Of a DNA stretch of 64,000 nt, positions 25,311-39,736 are shown one piece after another. The notes beneath the pieces are model-generated. The model was not told the origin of the DNA. It worked only from the letters and a program-made list of their open reading frames with translations, and searched no databases. Within the stretch, counting starts at the first letter, position 1; each line of letters opens with the position of its first letter. The translations under genes were made by a program, and so were the position numbers. Source of the stretch: Muscardinus avellanarius (lineage: Eukaryota > Chordata > Mammalia > Rodentia > Gliridae); assembly GCA_963383645.1 (NCBI GenBank), contig OY726560.1:70309023-70373022 (forward strand), written 5' to 3'.

Positions 25311-28208
25311 CTATGTAAAACCTATCTATTGTTGAGGCCAGCCTCAGCAACTTAGCAAGATCCTCTTTTCTTCTTTCCATTCTTCTTTTTTTTTTTTTTT
25401 TTTGGTGGAACTGGGGTTCCTGGAAGCCCTTCTATTTCCGGGCTACACTCCCAGACCTATGTTTATACTTTTTAAATTCGGAAACAGGGTCTCCTAAACC
25501 AGCAGGGCTGACTTCGAACCTGTGCGGTCCTCCTGTCTCCGCGGGGGATTACAAGCCTGTGCCACCACGCCCGGCTCTTTCTTTCTTTTTTATTTTTGCA
25601 GTACCGAGAGGTGAATCCAGGCACATTCTACCACCAAGCTACCACCCCCAACCCCCACCCCCAGTCCTATTTTTATTCTTTATTTTGAAACAGGGTCTCA
25701 CTAAGTTGCGGAGGGCCTCACTAAGTAGCTGAAGCTGGCTGAAAACCAGCCATCCTTCTGTCTCAGCCTCCCATGTGCCAGTACACCAAGGTGCAAGACT
25801 ATTTCAAAATAAAAAATAAGCTTGGTGTGGTGGTTGCATGCCTTGTAATCTCAGTACTTGGGAGGCTGAAACAGAAGGTTCGCAGGTTGTTGGGCAGCCT
25901 CAGCAGTTTATGATAGGGCCTCCACAACGTAGTGAAAATCTGATTCAAAATTAAAAAAAAAAATAGGGCTGGGAGTATAGCTCAGAGGTAGAATGACCCT
26001 GTGTTCAATCCCCAGTACCACAAAAATAAATAAAATGAATGAATAAATAATAAATAAGGGCTGGGGTGAATATATATACGTATATGTGTATATATACACG
26101 TATGTATATGTGTATATATATGTATGTGTGTGCATATATATACACTTATATATACATATATGTGTGTGTATATATATATGTATACACACACACACACAGA
26201 CACACACACACATTCTTTTCTTTTTCTTTTTGTGTGTGTGTGTGTGTTTACTGGATATGAACCCAGGGACATTTTACCACTGAGCTATACCCCAGTCTTT
26301 TTTATTTCTTATTTTCAAACAAAATCTTGCTAAATTACCACTGGCCTCAAACCTGAAATTCTCTTGTCTTAGCCTCCCAAATACTGGGATTACAGGTATG
26401 CACCACCACATCTAGCTAGATATTCGTGTTTTTAATACTTTCATGGGTGCATTTTATTTATTTGTTTATTTATTTATTTATTTTGCAGTGCTGGAGATGA
26501 AACCCAGGGGCATTCTACCTCTGAACTACACCCCAGCCCTATTTTTTTTTTTTTAGTGTTTTTATTTTTGAAACAGGGTCTCACTGAGTTGCAAAGGGCC
26601 TTGCTAAGTACCTGAGGCTGTCCATGAACTGTGATCCTTTGGTCTCAGCCTTCTAAATGCTGGGGTTACAAGCATGTACTACTACGTCTGGCTCTCATTA
26701 TAATTATATATCACAGTGAGATCCAAAGTGATATAAAATGCATGCACACAGCACTTGGTGCATTGCCCTCTGTATGCCAGCTCACTCCTCCTTCCTCCCT
26801 CCCCACATGTTAGTGAGATTGTTAGTGAAACATTCACAAGTGGACATAACCTTATTTGAACTGCTTTCTTCCTCACGCCACGTTTCTCCCCTCCCCATTT
26901 CCCTCTCCCAAACACCCTTTACTATTCTCTCCTAGCTTGACTGAAGTCCTTTTTGTTTTCTATTTTCTCTCTAGCTTTCTTCCACATATGAGAGAAAACA
27001 CATGACCCTTGAGTTTCTGAGACTTATGTAGCATAATATTCTTTAGTTCTACTCATTTTCCTGCAAGTGATATAATTTTATTTTTTATGACTAAGGAAAA
27101 TTCCATTGTGTGTATATACCACATTTTCTTTATCCATTCATTTGTTGACAGATACCTGAGTTGGCTCCATAATTTGGCTATTGTGAATGGTGCTTCTGTA
27201 TGGGTATGCATGTATCATAATAGTATTCTAAGATGGGCTTGGTGGCGTACGCTTGTAATCCCAGTATTTGGGAGGCTGAGACAGGAGAAACCGGGTTCAC
27301 AGACAGCCTTAGCTACTTAGTGAGGGCATCCGCAACTTAGTGAGACCCTGTTTCAAAATAAAAAATAAAAAATTGGGCTGGGGCTATAGCTCAGAGGTAG
27401 AATAAACCTGGGTTCAATCCCCAGCACCACACACACACACAAATAGTATTCTCACTTTAATTCTTTAGGAATGATACTGAGGAGTAGTATCATTAGGTCA
27501 TATGGCAGTTCCATTCCTAGTCATTTGAAGAACCTTCATACTGATCTCCATAGTGATTGATTGCACTAATTTACAATCTCACCAACAGTATGTAGGAGTT
27601 CCTATTTCTGCCTTGCATGGTGGTACATGCCTGCAATCCCAGTACTTGGGAGGCTGAGACAGGAGGATTACAGGTTGGAGACCAGCCTCAGGAATTTAGC
27701 AAGACCTTCAGCCACTTAGTGAGATTCTGTTTCAAAACAAACAATAAAATAGACTTGAGGGTATACTTTAGAGGCAGAATGCCCCTTGGAGTCAATCCCC
27801 AGTACTCCCTCCCCAAAGACAAAGAATTCCTATTTCCCCACATCCTTGCCAGCTCTTACTGTTTCTTTTCTTTTTTGTGTAGTACTGGGGATGGAACCCA
27901 GGGGCATTCTACCTCTGAGCTTGTAGCCCCCAGCCCTATTTCTTAATTCTTTATTTTGAAACAAGGTTGTACTAAGTTGCAGAAAGCCTCAGTAAGTAGC
28001 TGAGGCTGGCCAGGAACTGCTATCCTCCTGTCTCAGCCTCCCAAGTACTGGGTTTACAAGTGTGCGCCACCATGCCCAGTTAATAGCCCATTTTGAATTT
28101 ATTTTTTGTATCAAAATTTTTTAGTTCTTAGCTATTCACATTTTTATTTTTTGCAGGTCTGGGGATGGAACCCAGGGGCATTCAACCTCTGAGCCACACC
28201 CCCTGCCA

Positions 28209-28269
<61 letters not shown>

Positions 28270-28578
28270 GTTTATTCTTTATTTTGAAACAGGGCCTCAC
28301 TCAGTTGCAGAGGGCCTCACTAAGTAGCTGAGGCTGTCTGAGAACTGTGATACTCCAGTCTCAGCCTCCTGTAAACTGGGATTACAAGCGTGTATGTTTT
28401 TAATAGGGACTTTCTTTCATTTTTTGTTTTTAACCAGGGATGTTCTACCTCTGACCTATTTTATTTTGAAATAGGGTCTCACTAAATTGGTACTTGCTGG
28501 CTTCAACCCTGGGATCATCCTGTCTTAGCCTTCCACGTACTGGGATTACAGGCCTGCATTATAATGCCCAGTTTAATG

Positions 28579-28625
<47 letters not shown>

Positions 28626-28653
28626 TAATAGTAGTAGTAGCAGTAGCAGTAGC

Positions 28654-28691
<38 letters not shown>

Positions 28692-30791
28692 GAATTGAAC
28701 CCAGGGATGTTCTAACTCTGAGCTACACCTCCAGCCTTATTTATTTATTTATTTATTGTTTTGAAACAGGGTCTCACTAGTTTGTTGAGTCTTGCTAAAT
28801 TGTTGAGGCTGGTCTTGAACCTGTGATCCTCCTGTCTCAGCCTCCCAAGTACTGGGATTACAGGCATGTGCCACCACATCTGGCAAAGGGGACTTTTAAT
28901 TAAAGCAATTAAATTTACACATTAAACTCCTATTTTTACTTATAAAACTGAGATGAAAAGTAACAGTTAATCTCAACTCCTAAAATATGTGCAATATTTA
29001 AATAAATATCAGTCTTAACTTAATATCAATATCAACTTAACTCCTTGTAATTGATAAGAATAGGTTGAACAGGAAAAATTAATTTGATAAAAATATTATT
29101 CACCTGATTGAAGTTGTTCCAGTTTATCTTTCTTATGTGAAGCCAAGTTTCCTATAAAGCAGACACCACCTTTAGCTAGCAAAGCACTGCCAGCTTGAAT
29201 GCTAAATGCTCCAGTTCCATATTTATTTCTGGATAGAGTAGGAAAAATTTCAGTAGCGACTGGATGATGTATGCCACGGGGAAAAAGTTTTATGCTAAAA
29301 CTCAAAAGTCTAGGGAAAAAATAAATTATTCATTACTACCATTTAGTGTTTTATTTCCAGAAACTATAAAGTGTTAACAGCCACACAATTAAATTTGGTT
29401 CTGTCTACTAAGCACCTGTGTATACTAAGCTATGCAATAATATACATAAAAATATGAAACTTGGTCCTAATTTGAATATTTCACAACCTAAAGAGATATA
29501 AAATAAAATAACATACAATGTGATAGGTACTAAAATATTGTCATGAGAACACCCATAAGTGAGTATTATGTCTTCCTGGAAATGAGTCAGAGAAAGCTAG
29601 AGTGACAACATTTGAATTGGGCCATTCTCTTTTTATGGATTGCTTTCTTTGCATATCCAGAATTTTTACACTAGGCTTGCCAATGTTCCATCATGATTAT
29701 TCTGGCTGCTTTTGTATCCTGGCAACTCTTGACACACCCTTTGGGTTTCTAACTTCTTTGCTAATTGCCTCAATCTCTTCATTTCTCAAATTCAAATTAT
29801 AATGAAGGAATATTACTATCTTTCTTTAGCTTAAAATCCTTGCCACAAAAATAATAGCTTGCTGATGCAATAAACTATAATGAGGGGATAAATACTTGCA
29901 ATGCAAAAGAGGCTAAGAGAGTATCCCTTAGACATGGATAGGCAGATGCTATAAAATATGTCTAGTGTATGTGCCATGCCAAAGAATCTGAACATTAGTT
30001 TGAGAATACATAAAATAAAGGAATTATTTTTAGAAAGGAACTTTACAAGTCCATCAGGCAGTGATTCTCTGCCTTTTTTTTTTTTTTTTTTTTTTTAGTG
30101 GTATTGGGGATGAAACCCAGGGGTTTTCTACCTCCAGGCTGCCCTCCCGGACCTATTTTATATTTTACTTGGAAACAGAGTCTCACTAAGTTGCTGGGAG
30201 CCTCACTAAGTAATTGAGGATGGCTTCAAACATATACAATCCTCCTGTCTTGGCCTCCCAAGTCCTGGGATTGCAAGCCTTTGCCACCACGTCTGGTTGC
30301 TCTCTACCGTATATAACCACCTGAAGGCCGGGCGTGGTGGCAAACAAAAAGGACTTCAGTCAAGCTAGGAGAGAATAGTAAAGGGTGTTTGGGAGAGGGA
30401 AATGGGGAGGGGAGAAATGTGGCATGAGGAAGAAAGCAGTTCAAATAAGGTTATGTCCACTTGTGAATGTTTCACTAACAATCTCACTAACATGTGGGGA
30501 GGGAGGAAGGAGGAGTGAGCTGGCATACAGAGGGCAATGCACCAAGTGCTGTGTGCATGCATTTTATATCACTTCAGAGGCAGAATGTCCCTTGGAGTCA
30601 ATCCCCAGTACTCCCTCCCCAAAGACAAAGAATTCCTATTTTCCCACATCCTTGCCAGCTCTTATTGTTTCTTTTCTTTTTTTGTGTGTGGTACCATTAA
30701 AAAAAAAAATAGGGCTAGGGGTGTAGCTCAAAGGTAGAATGCCTGGGTTCCATCCCCAGTACTGAAGAAAAAAAAAAAAAACAACATTTAG

Positions 30792-30865
<74 letters not shown>

Positions 30866-31761
30866 GGCATGTGTGTGTGTGCACGGGGGTACTGGGGATG
30901 GAACCCAGGGGCATTGTACCTCCAAGCCACACCTCCAGCCCTACTGTTTATTCTTTATTTTAAAACAGGGTCTGATTGAGTTGCAAAGGGCCACTAAGTA
31001 GCTGAGACTGTCAGAGAACAGAAATTGTCCTGTCTCAGCCTCCCAAATGCTGGGATTACAAGAGTGAGCCACCACACCTGGCTTAAAGTCAATTTAATAA
31101 AGCCATATGATAGCTTTATAAAACATTTCAGAAAGAGATTAAAGAAATAAATGGGTATATATGCCATATTAATAGATTGGATACTTAATATTGTTAAGTA
31201 TTTGGGAAATTTTTGTCCAAAATTTATTTATAAGATAAATGCAGTAGCAATCAAAATCTTTAAAAGGTTTTCTCCAAGCCCTGGGTGGTGGCGCATACTT
31301 GTAATCCCAGCTTTTGGGAGGCTGAGACAGGAGGATTGTGGTTCACGGCCTCAGCTACTTAGTGAGGCCCTTTGCAACTCAGTCAGACCCCGTTTCAAAA
31401 TAAAGAATAAGCTGGACATAGCTGCACACACTTGTCATCTCAGCATTTGGGAGGCTGAGACAGGAGGATCCGAGTTTGCAGAAAACCTCAGCTATTTAGT
31501 GAAAGGCCCTCTGCAATTTAGTGAGACTCTGTTTCAAAATAAAGAATAAAAAGTAGGACTAGGGGTGTAGCTTGGAGGTAAAATGTCCCTGGGTTCCATC
31601 CCCAGTAATGAAAAAAGAGTTTTCTTCCATTCTGTAGGCTCTCTCTTCATGTTCTTGTTTTCTTTGCTGTGCAGAAATTATTTTATTATTATTATTTTAG
31701 TGGTGCTGGAGATTGAACCCAGGGGCATTTTACTTTTTATCTCTGAGCAACACCCCTAGCC

Positions 31762-31805
<44 letters not shown>

Positions 31806-32525
31806 GTGGTACTGGGGATGGGAACCCAGGGGCTTTTCTACCTCCGGGCTATACTCCCAGACCTATTTTAAAAATACTTTATTTGGGAACAGGGTCTTAA
31901 GTTGCTGCAAGCCTCAACTAAGTAGCTGAGGCTGGCTTTGAACATGTGCAACCCTCCTGTCTCAGCCTCCCAAGCACTGGGATTATAAGTGTGCACCACC
32001 ACGCCTGGCTGACCCCTAGCCCTATTTAAAACAGGTTCTCCCTAAGTTACTGAGAGTCTCAAAAAGTTGTTGAGGCTAGCTTCAAACCTTAGATTCTCCT
32101 GTCTCTAGCTTTTCAAGTATTGGGATTACAGTCATGAACCACCACACATGGCCAGAAGACCCCCCCCCCCCCCAGTACTGGAGATGGAACCCAGGGGCAT
32201 TCTACCTCAGAGCTACACCCCCAGCCCTATTTTTTATTCTCTAATTTGAAACAGGGTCTCACTGAGTTGCAAAGAGCCTCACTAAGTAGTTGAGGCTGTC
32301 CATGAAACATGATCATTCTGTCACAACCTCCCAAATGCTGGGATTACATGCATGCACCACCACACCCGGCTCAGAAGTTTTTTAATTTGATGCCATCCCA
32401 GCTTTATTTCCTGGGCTTTAGGGATCTTATTAAGGAAGTCTCTGCCAGTTCCTATATGTTGGAGAGTTAGTCCTATGTTTTCTCCTAGTAATTTCGTAGT
32501 TTCTGGTCTAATTTATAGGCCTCTG

Positions 32526-32577
<52 letters not shown>

Positions 32578-32673
32578 TACTACATGTATAGTGTGAATAT
32601 ATACACATATGTATGTAGTGTGCATAGTGTGTATATATATTATATATAGTGTGATTATAATAGTGTATATATA

Positions 32674-32704
<31 letters not shown>

Positions 32705-32720
32705 CTGTGTATGTGTGTGT

Positions 32721-32770
<50 letters not shown>

Positions 32771-33264
32771 GGGGATTGAACCCAGGGGCTTTCTATCTCT
32801 GAGCTATATCTCAGTCCTATTTTATTTATTTTGTGGTACTGAGGACTGAACCCAGGAGCATTCTACTTCTGAACTACACCCCGCCCCTCTGTCCATTAAT
32901 TTATTTTTTGTGATGCTAGGGATTGAATCCAGAGGCATTCTACCTCCAAGCTATACCCCCAGCCCAATTTTTTTATTCTTTATTTTGAAACAGGTCTCAC
33001 TAAGTTGTGGAGGGCCTCACTATGTAACTGAGGCTGGCCACAAACTTGGATCCTCTTTTCTCAGTCTCCCAAGTACTGGGATAATAAGCATGAGCCACCA
33101 CACCCTACTAGACCTATTTTGTTTTTTTATTTTGAAATAAGGTCTCACTAAGTTGCTGAGGGTCTTGCTAAATTGCTGAGGATAACCTCAAATTTGTGAT
33201 CATCTTGTATCAGCCTCCTAAGCACTGGGATTATATTTGTGTGTCACCATGCCCAGACTATTTT

Positions 33265-33296
<32 letters not shown>

Positions 33297-34093
33297 CTTA
33301 TTTATTTATTTTGCGGGTCTGGGGATGGAACCCAGGGGCATTCGACCTCCAAACCACAACCCCTGACATATTTTTTTTATTCTTTATTTTTGAAACAGGG
33401 TCTCACTAAGTTGCAGAGGAACTCACTAAGTAACTGAGGCTGTCTGGGAACCACGATCCTCGGGTCTCAGCCTCCAAATGCTGGAATTACAAGCATGCGC
33501 CACCACGCCCGGCTTATTTTTTATTTTGAAACAGGAACTCGCTAAATTGCTGAGGCTGGTCTTGAACCTGTGATCCTCCTGACTCAACCTCCAATACTGG
33601 AATTGCAGGTATGCACCACCTTGGCTGCCTTTCTTTGATATATTCTGAATTGACTTTTATAAAAAGTGAGAGATATAAATCTAGTTTTATTCATCTATAT
33701 ATGGATATTCAATTTTCCTTACACCATTTGTTGAAAAGCTGTTTTTCCTCTAAAATTTTTCGCACATTTGTTATAAGTGTGGAGATTTGTCTCTGTATCT
33801 TAGATTCCATTGGTCTGCATCTTTTTATGCTAATATTATGCTGTTTTTACTTCTTTTTGTGTGTGGGTCTGGGGATGGAACCCAGGGGCATTCTATCTCT
33901 GAGCTACACCCCTTGCCCTGTTTTTTATTCTTTATTTTGAAACAGGGTCTCACTAAGTTACAGAGTGCCTCACTAAGTAGCTGAGGCTGTCCACAAACCA
34001 TAAACTGCAATGCTCCCGAATGCTGGGATTACAAGCATGTACCACCATCCCCGGCACAGCTGTGTAGTATAATTTGAAATAAGGATGTGAAGG

Positions 34094-34143
<50 letters not shown>

Positions 34144-37100
34144 GGAGATTGAACTCAGGTACATTCTAACTCTAAATTACATCTCCAGCCCTTTTTATTT
34201 TTTTATTTTTATTTTTTGGTGGTACTGGGGTTCCTGGAAACCCTTCTACCTCCAGGCTACACTCCCAGACCTATTTTATACTTTTTTATTTTTGGAAAGA
34301 GGATCTCTTAAGCCAGCGGGGCTGGCTTCCAACCAGTGCAATCCTCCTGTCTCCGCTTCCCAAGCGCGGGGATTACAGGTGTGTGCCACCACACCCAGCT
34401 TATTTTTGTTTTGAAACAAGGTCTTTTACTAGGTTGCTGAGGTTCTAATTACATTTCTGAAGCTGTTCTAAAACCTGTGATTCTCCTGTCTCAGTCTCCC
34501 AAGTACTAGGATTTCAGGTGTACACCACCATGCCTTCTAGCTAACTAACAGTTCTTATTGTTCAGAATTGCTTTTGCTATTCTGGTTCTTTTGTTATTTC
34601 ATATGAATTTTAGGAACAATTTTTCTAGTTCTGTGAAAAATGACATTGGTATTTTGATAGGGATTATACTGAATGTGTAGAATGCTTTTGGTAGTATGGC
34701 CATTTTGACAGTATTTATTCTGCCTATTCAAGAACATGGTAGGGACGGGAGTGGTGGCGCATGTTTATAATTCCAGCATTCAGAAGGCTGAGATTGGAGG
34801 ATCGTAGTTTGCAAATAGTCTCACTACTTAGTGAGGCCCTCTGAAACTTAGTGAGACCCTGTTTCAAAATAAAGAATAAAAAATAGGGCAAGGGGTATAT
34901 AGCTCAGAGGTCAAATGCCCCTAGGTTCCATCCCCAGACCCACAAAAATTTTGTTGATTTTTACACAAAATTTCTACAGTTGAATTTTTACATAGGAATG
35001 AAAAACCATATGCTGGTGAAATGACAGCCTTTTCTTTTTTGAGGGGGGGTTTGGGGATGAAACCAAGGGTATCTGACCTCCGAGCTACACCACCTGCCCT
35101 ATTTTTTTATTATTTATTTTGAAACAGGTTCTCACTGAGTTGCAGAGGGCCTCACTAAGTAGCTGAGGCTATCTGCGAACCGCGATCCTCCAGTCTCAGC
35201 CTTCCGAATGCTGGGATTACAAGCGTGCACCACCACACCTGGCTATGACATCCTCTTCAACAAATGGTGCTGGGAAAAGTGGATACCCCTAGAGAGAAAA
35301 ATGAAATTAGACTCTAATCTCTCACCCCATACAACAGTCAATTTAAGATGGATCAAAGACCTAAAAAGTAGACCAGAAACTTTTCAATTATTAGAATAAA
35401 ACACATGACCAACTCTCCAAAATATACATAGGTTCTGGTAAAAACTTCCTAAATAAGATCCCCAAAGCTCAGAAAACAAAACTGAGAATCGATAAATGGG
35501 ATAACATCAAATTAAAAAGCTTCTGTAGAGCAAAAGATATAAGGGTCTAAAGAGAGCCTACCAAATGGGAGAAAATCTTTGCCAGCTACTCCTCTTATAG
35601 AGGACTAATATATAGAATATAGGAAGAACTAAAACAAAATATCAAGAAAAGTAACCCAGTTAAGAATGGGCAATTAGCTGGGTGTGGTGGCACATGCTTG
35701 TAATCCCAGCATTCAGGAGGCTGAGACCAGAGGATCACGGTTCACGGACAGCCTCAGCTACTTAGTGAGGGCCTTTGCAACTCAGTGAGACCCTGTTTCA
35801 AAAGTAAAAAGACTAAAACATAGGGCTGGGGGTGTATCTCGGAGGCAGTATGCCCCTGGGTTCCATCCCAGTACTACAAAAAAAAAAAAATGAGCAGTTG
35901 ACTTAAATAAACACTTCTTAAAAGAAGAAATACCAGTGGCCAACAAAAATATGCAAAAAATGGTCATCATCATTAGCAAACAGGGAAATGCAAATCAAAT
36001 CTACACTGATAATACATCTGACTCCAGTCAGAATCACAATCTTCAAGATACATAGTAACAAATGCTGGCAAGGATGTGGGGAAAAAGGAATACTTACATA
36101 CTATTGGTGAGAGTGTGAATTAGTACAACCATTAGGGAGATCTGTATGAAATCATCACATGACCCAGCTAAATTACTCCTCAGTATCTTTCCAAAAGAAT
36201 TGGTTATAACACTATAGTAACACATGCATACCCATGTTTACCCAGCACATGTGTACCCAGCACAATTCATAATAGCTAAGTTATGAAACCAATCTAAATG
36301 TCCATAATATGTAAATGGAAAAAGAACATATGGCATATATACACAATGGAGTTTTACTCAGCAATAAAAAACAAAAGTACATCATTTGCAGGAAAATGGA
36401 TGGAACTAGAAAACACCATGCTATGTGAGATCAGTCAGACTTAGTAAATCATGGGCCACATGTCTTCTCTCATATACAGAAGCTAGAGAGAGAAAAGGAA
36501 AGGAAAGGGAGGAGAATGAGGAGAGACCAGTAGAAAAGTGGAAGGGAACTGGGAGAGGGAATAGGGGAAGGGAAAAATGAAGCTTGAGAAAGGAAAAAGA
36601 CCAAATAACATTGTTTGTATATAAATGTTTCACTACCAATCTCACTAGCATGTACTGGGAAGGAGCACAGAGAGGGGTTGGGGTACAGAAAGAAACACAT
36701 CAAAAGATGCTGTGTGGGTATATAAATATCAGTTTGAAGCTATGATGCATAACTACAATGCATCAATAAAAGTTTTTTAAAACATGCTTTAAGCCGGGTG
36801 GTGTACCCTTGTAATCCCAGTACTTGGGAAGCTGAGAGAGGAGGATCTGGGTTCACATCCAGCTTGGAGACCCTCTGCAACTTAGTGAGATCCTGTTTCA
36901 AAATAAAGAGTAGAGCTGGGCGTGGTGGCACACACTTGTAATCCCAGCATTTGGGAGGATGAAACAGGAGGATCACGGTTTGCCGACAGCATCAGCTACT
37001 TAATGAGGCCCTTTGAAACTCAGTGAGACCCTGTTTCAAAAAAAAAATAATAATAAGGTAGGGAGTATAGCTGGGGGGGTCGAATGCCCCTGGGTTTCAC

Positions 37101-38670
37101 CACCAGACCCGCAAAAAAATAATACAAAAAAGTAGGGCTGGGAGTCAATCCCCAGAACCAAAAATAAATAAATAAATAAGTAAATAAGTAAATAAATAAA
37201 TGTAAAAAAGTAAAATTACTTTAAAAAATTTTTTTTTTTGCTGGGCGTGGTGGTGCACACTTGTAATCCCCGCTTGAGAGGCAGAGACAGGAGGATCATG
37301 CAGGACCATGCTGGCTTAAGAGACCCTGTTTCAAAAAAAAAAAGTATAAAATAGGTCTGGGAGTATAGCCCGGAGGTAGAAGGGTTTCCTGGAACCCCAG
37401 TACCACAAAAAAAAATAAATAAATAAAAATTTTTTTTTTACAGGGCTGGGCATGGCGGCGCACGTTTATAATCACAGCGCTTGGGAGGCTGAGACAGGAG
37501 GATTGCACAGGTTCGAAGCCAGTTTCAGCTGCTGAGTGAGGCTCTCATTAACTTAGTGAGACCCTGTTTCCAAATAAAATATAAAATAGAGGTAGAAGGC
37601 CTCTGGGTTCCATCCCCAGTACCGCAAAAAAAAAAAAAAAAAAAAAAAAAGGTACTGGGGAATGGAACCCAGGGGCCTTCTACCTCCAAGCTATACCCCA
37701 GCCCTATTTTTTATTCTTTATTTTGAAACAGGGTCTCACTGAGTTGCAAAGGGCCTCACTAAATAGCTGAGGCTGGCCGTGAACCCAGATCCTCTTATCT
37801 CAGCCTCCCAAATGCTGGGATTATAAGCATGCACTACCAGGCCTGGCTAAAACATGTTTTAGAATGGAAGAAAAATTTTACAGTAATAAATGTGATGACA
37901 AAGGGCATGTATCTAGAACAACTCAACTAAAAAATGAAAGAAAAGTTAAGAGAAATATTTCATAAAAGAAGACATATGAGTGGCCAATAAACACAATAGT
38001 CACTGGGGAAATACGACTTAGAACCACAAGATACCATATCACATCTACTAGAACAGCTAAAATGAAAGACTAACCACACCAAATGTTGGTGAGAATGGGG
38101 ACAGATAGAATTATTACATTGTTGGTAGGAATGTAAAATAGAGTAACTACTGTTGAAAACTGTTTGGCAATTTCTTTTTATATGTGTGCTAGGGATTGAA
38201 CCCACGGGCATTCTACCTCTGAGCTACACCCCAGCCTTATTTTATTTTTTTTATTTATTTGAAACAGGATCTTACTAAGTTGCAGGGGGTCTCCCTAAGA
38301 TGCTGAGGCTGGCTTGGAAACCTGTGATTCACTTTGTCTCAGCCTCCCAAATAATGGGATTACAAGTGTGTGTCACCATGCCCAGCTTGTCAATTCTTAA
38401 AAAGCTAAACTTAAATCTACCTTATGATCTGGGTATTTACTCAAGATAATGAAAACATATGCCTAGAGCTGGGCGTGGTGGCGCATGCTTGTAATCCCAG
38501 CATTTGGGAGGCTGAGGCTGAAGGATCGCAGTTTATGGACAGCCTCAGCTACTTAGTGAGGCTCTCTACAACTCAGTGAGACCCAGTTTCAAAATAAAGA
38601 ATAAAAAATAGGGCAGGGGGTGTAGCTCGTTCGTAGGTAGAATGCCCCCCTGGGTTCCATCCCCAGACCC

Positions 38671-38737
<67 letters not shown>

Positions 38738-39005
38738 ACGTCTAAACTGGGAGTGGTGGCACAGGCCTTTAATTCTAGTACTTGGAAGACTGAGACAGTA
38801 GGATCACAGGTTTGAGGATAGCCTCAGCAAATAGTGAGACTCTAATCAACCTAGTGAGACTATGTTTCAAAGTTAAAAAATAGGGCTCGGGGTATAGCTC
38901 AGAGGTAGAATGCTCCTGGATTCAATCCCCAGTACAACACACACAAAACAAAAAGAAAGAAAGGAAGAAGGAAGCGAGAGAGAGAGGGAGAGAGAGGGAG
39001 AGAGA

Positions 39006-39087
<82 letters not shown>

Positions 39088-39209
39088 GAAAAGAAAAAAG
39101 GAAAAGAAAGCACATATCCACAAAAAGACTTATGTTAGAATGCCTACTGCAGGGCTAGGGGCATATAGCTCAGTGGTAGAGCACTACCCAAACATGTGTA
39201 TGGCCTAGC

Positions 39210-39241
<32 letters not shown>

Positions 39242-39692
39242 TTACAGTACCCAGGCATGGTGGTGCATATTAGTAATCCCAATACTGGGGAGGCTGAGAC
39301 AAGAGGATTACAGGTTCAAAGACGGCCTCAGCTACTTAGTGAGGATCTCCACAACTTAGTGAGAACTTGTTTCAAAATAAAGAATAAAAAATAGGCCTTA
39401 GATGTAGAATGACCCTGGGTTCAATCCCCAGTACAAGAAAGAAAGAAAGAGAAAGAGAGAAAGAAAGAAAGAGAAAAGAAAGAAGCTGGGTGTGGTGATG
39501 CACACTTTTGATCCCAGCATTCAGGACCCTGAGACAGGAGGATCGCGCGCGGTTCATGGACAGCCTCAGCTACTTAGTGAGGCTCTTTGCAACTCAGTGA
39601 GACCCTGTTTCAAAATAAAGAATTAAAAAATAGGGCTAGGGGTGTAGCTTGGAGGTAGAATGCCCCTGGGCTTCATTCTCAGTATTGCAAAA

Positions 39693-39736
<44 letters not shown>

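Larger units (their letters stand above)
19952..29103 (-). repeat. MCMDC2 intron 9: SINEs, L1 fragments, microsatellites
   Basis: Plus SINEs: 20427-20555, 20856-21047 (type B), 21292-21490, 21644-21865, 22111-22290, 22372-22575, 22887-23090, 23220-23392, 23811-24010, 24051-24145, 24149-24340, 25818-26025, 27233-27440, 27607-27815. Minus SINEs: 24505-24670, 24925-25128, 25150-25225 (ID), 25401-25575 (type B), 25598-25795, 26240-26415, 26480-26695, 27882-28082, 28150-28205, 28285-28395, 28430-28575, 28690-28885. L1 pieces are listed separately. About 19960-20420 and 20560-20850 hold no repeat I recognise. Confidence 0.75.

Noticed and set aside
26738..26935. Nearly identical 65-codon frames at 26738-26935 (+) and 30365-30562 (-)
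   Set aside because: Both lie in L1 3' UTR sequence. The similarity reflects a DNA duplication and not a conserved protein.
38910..39158. Low-complexity frames rich in Arg/Glu or Ser/Leu around GA tracts
   Set aside because: Pure microsatellite translation with no coding support.
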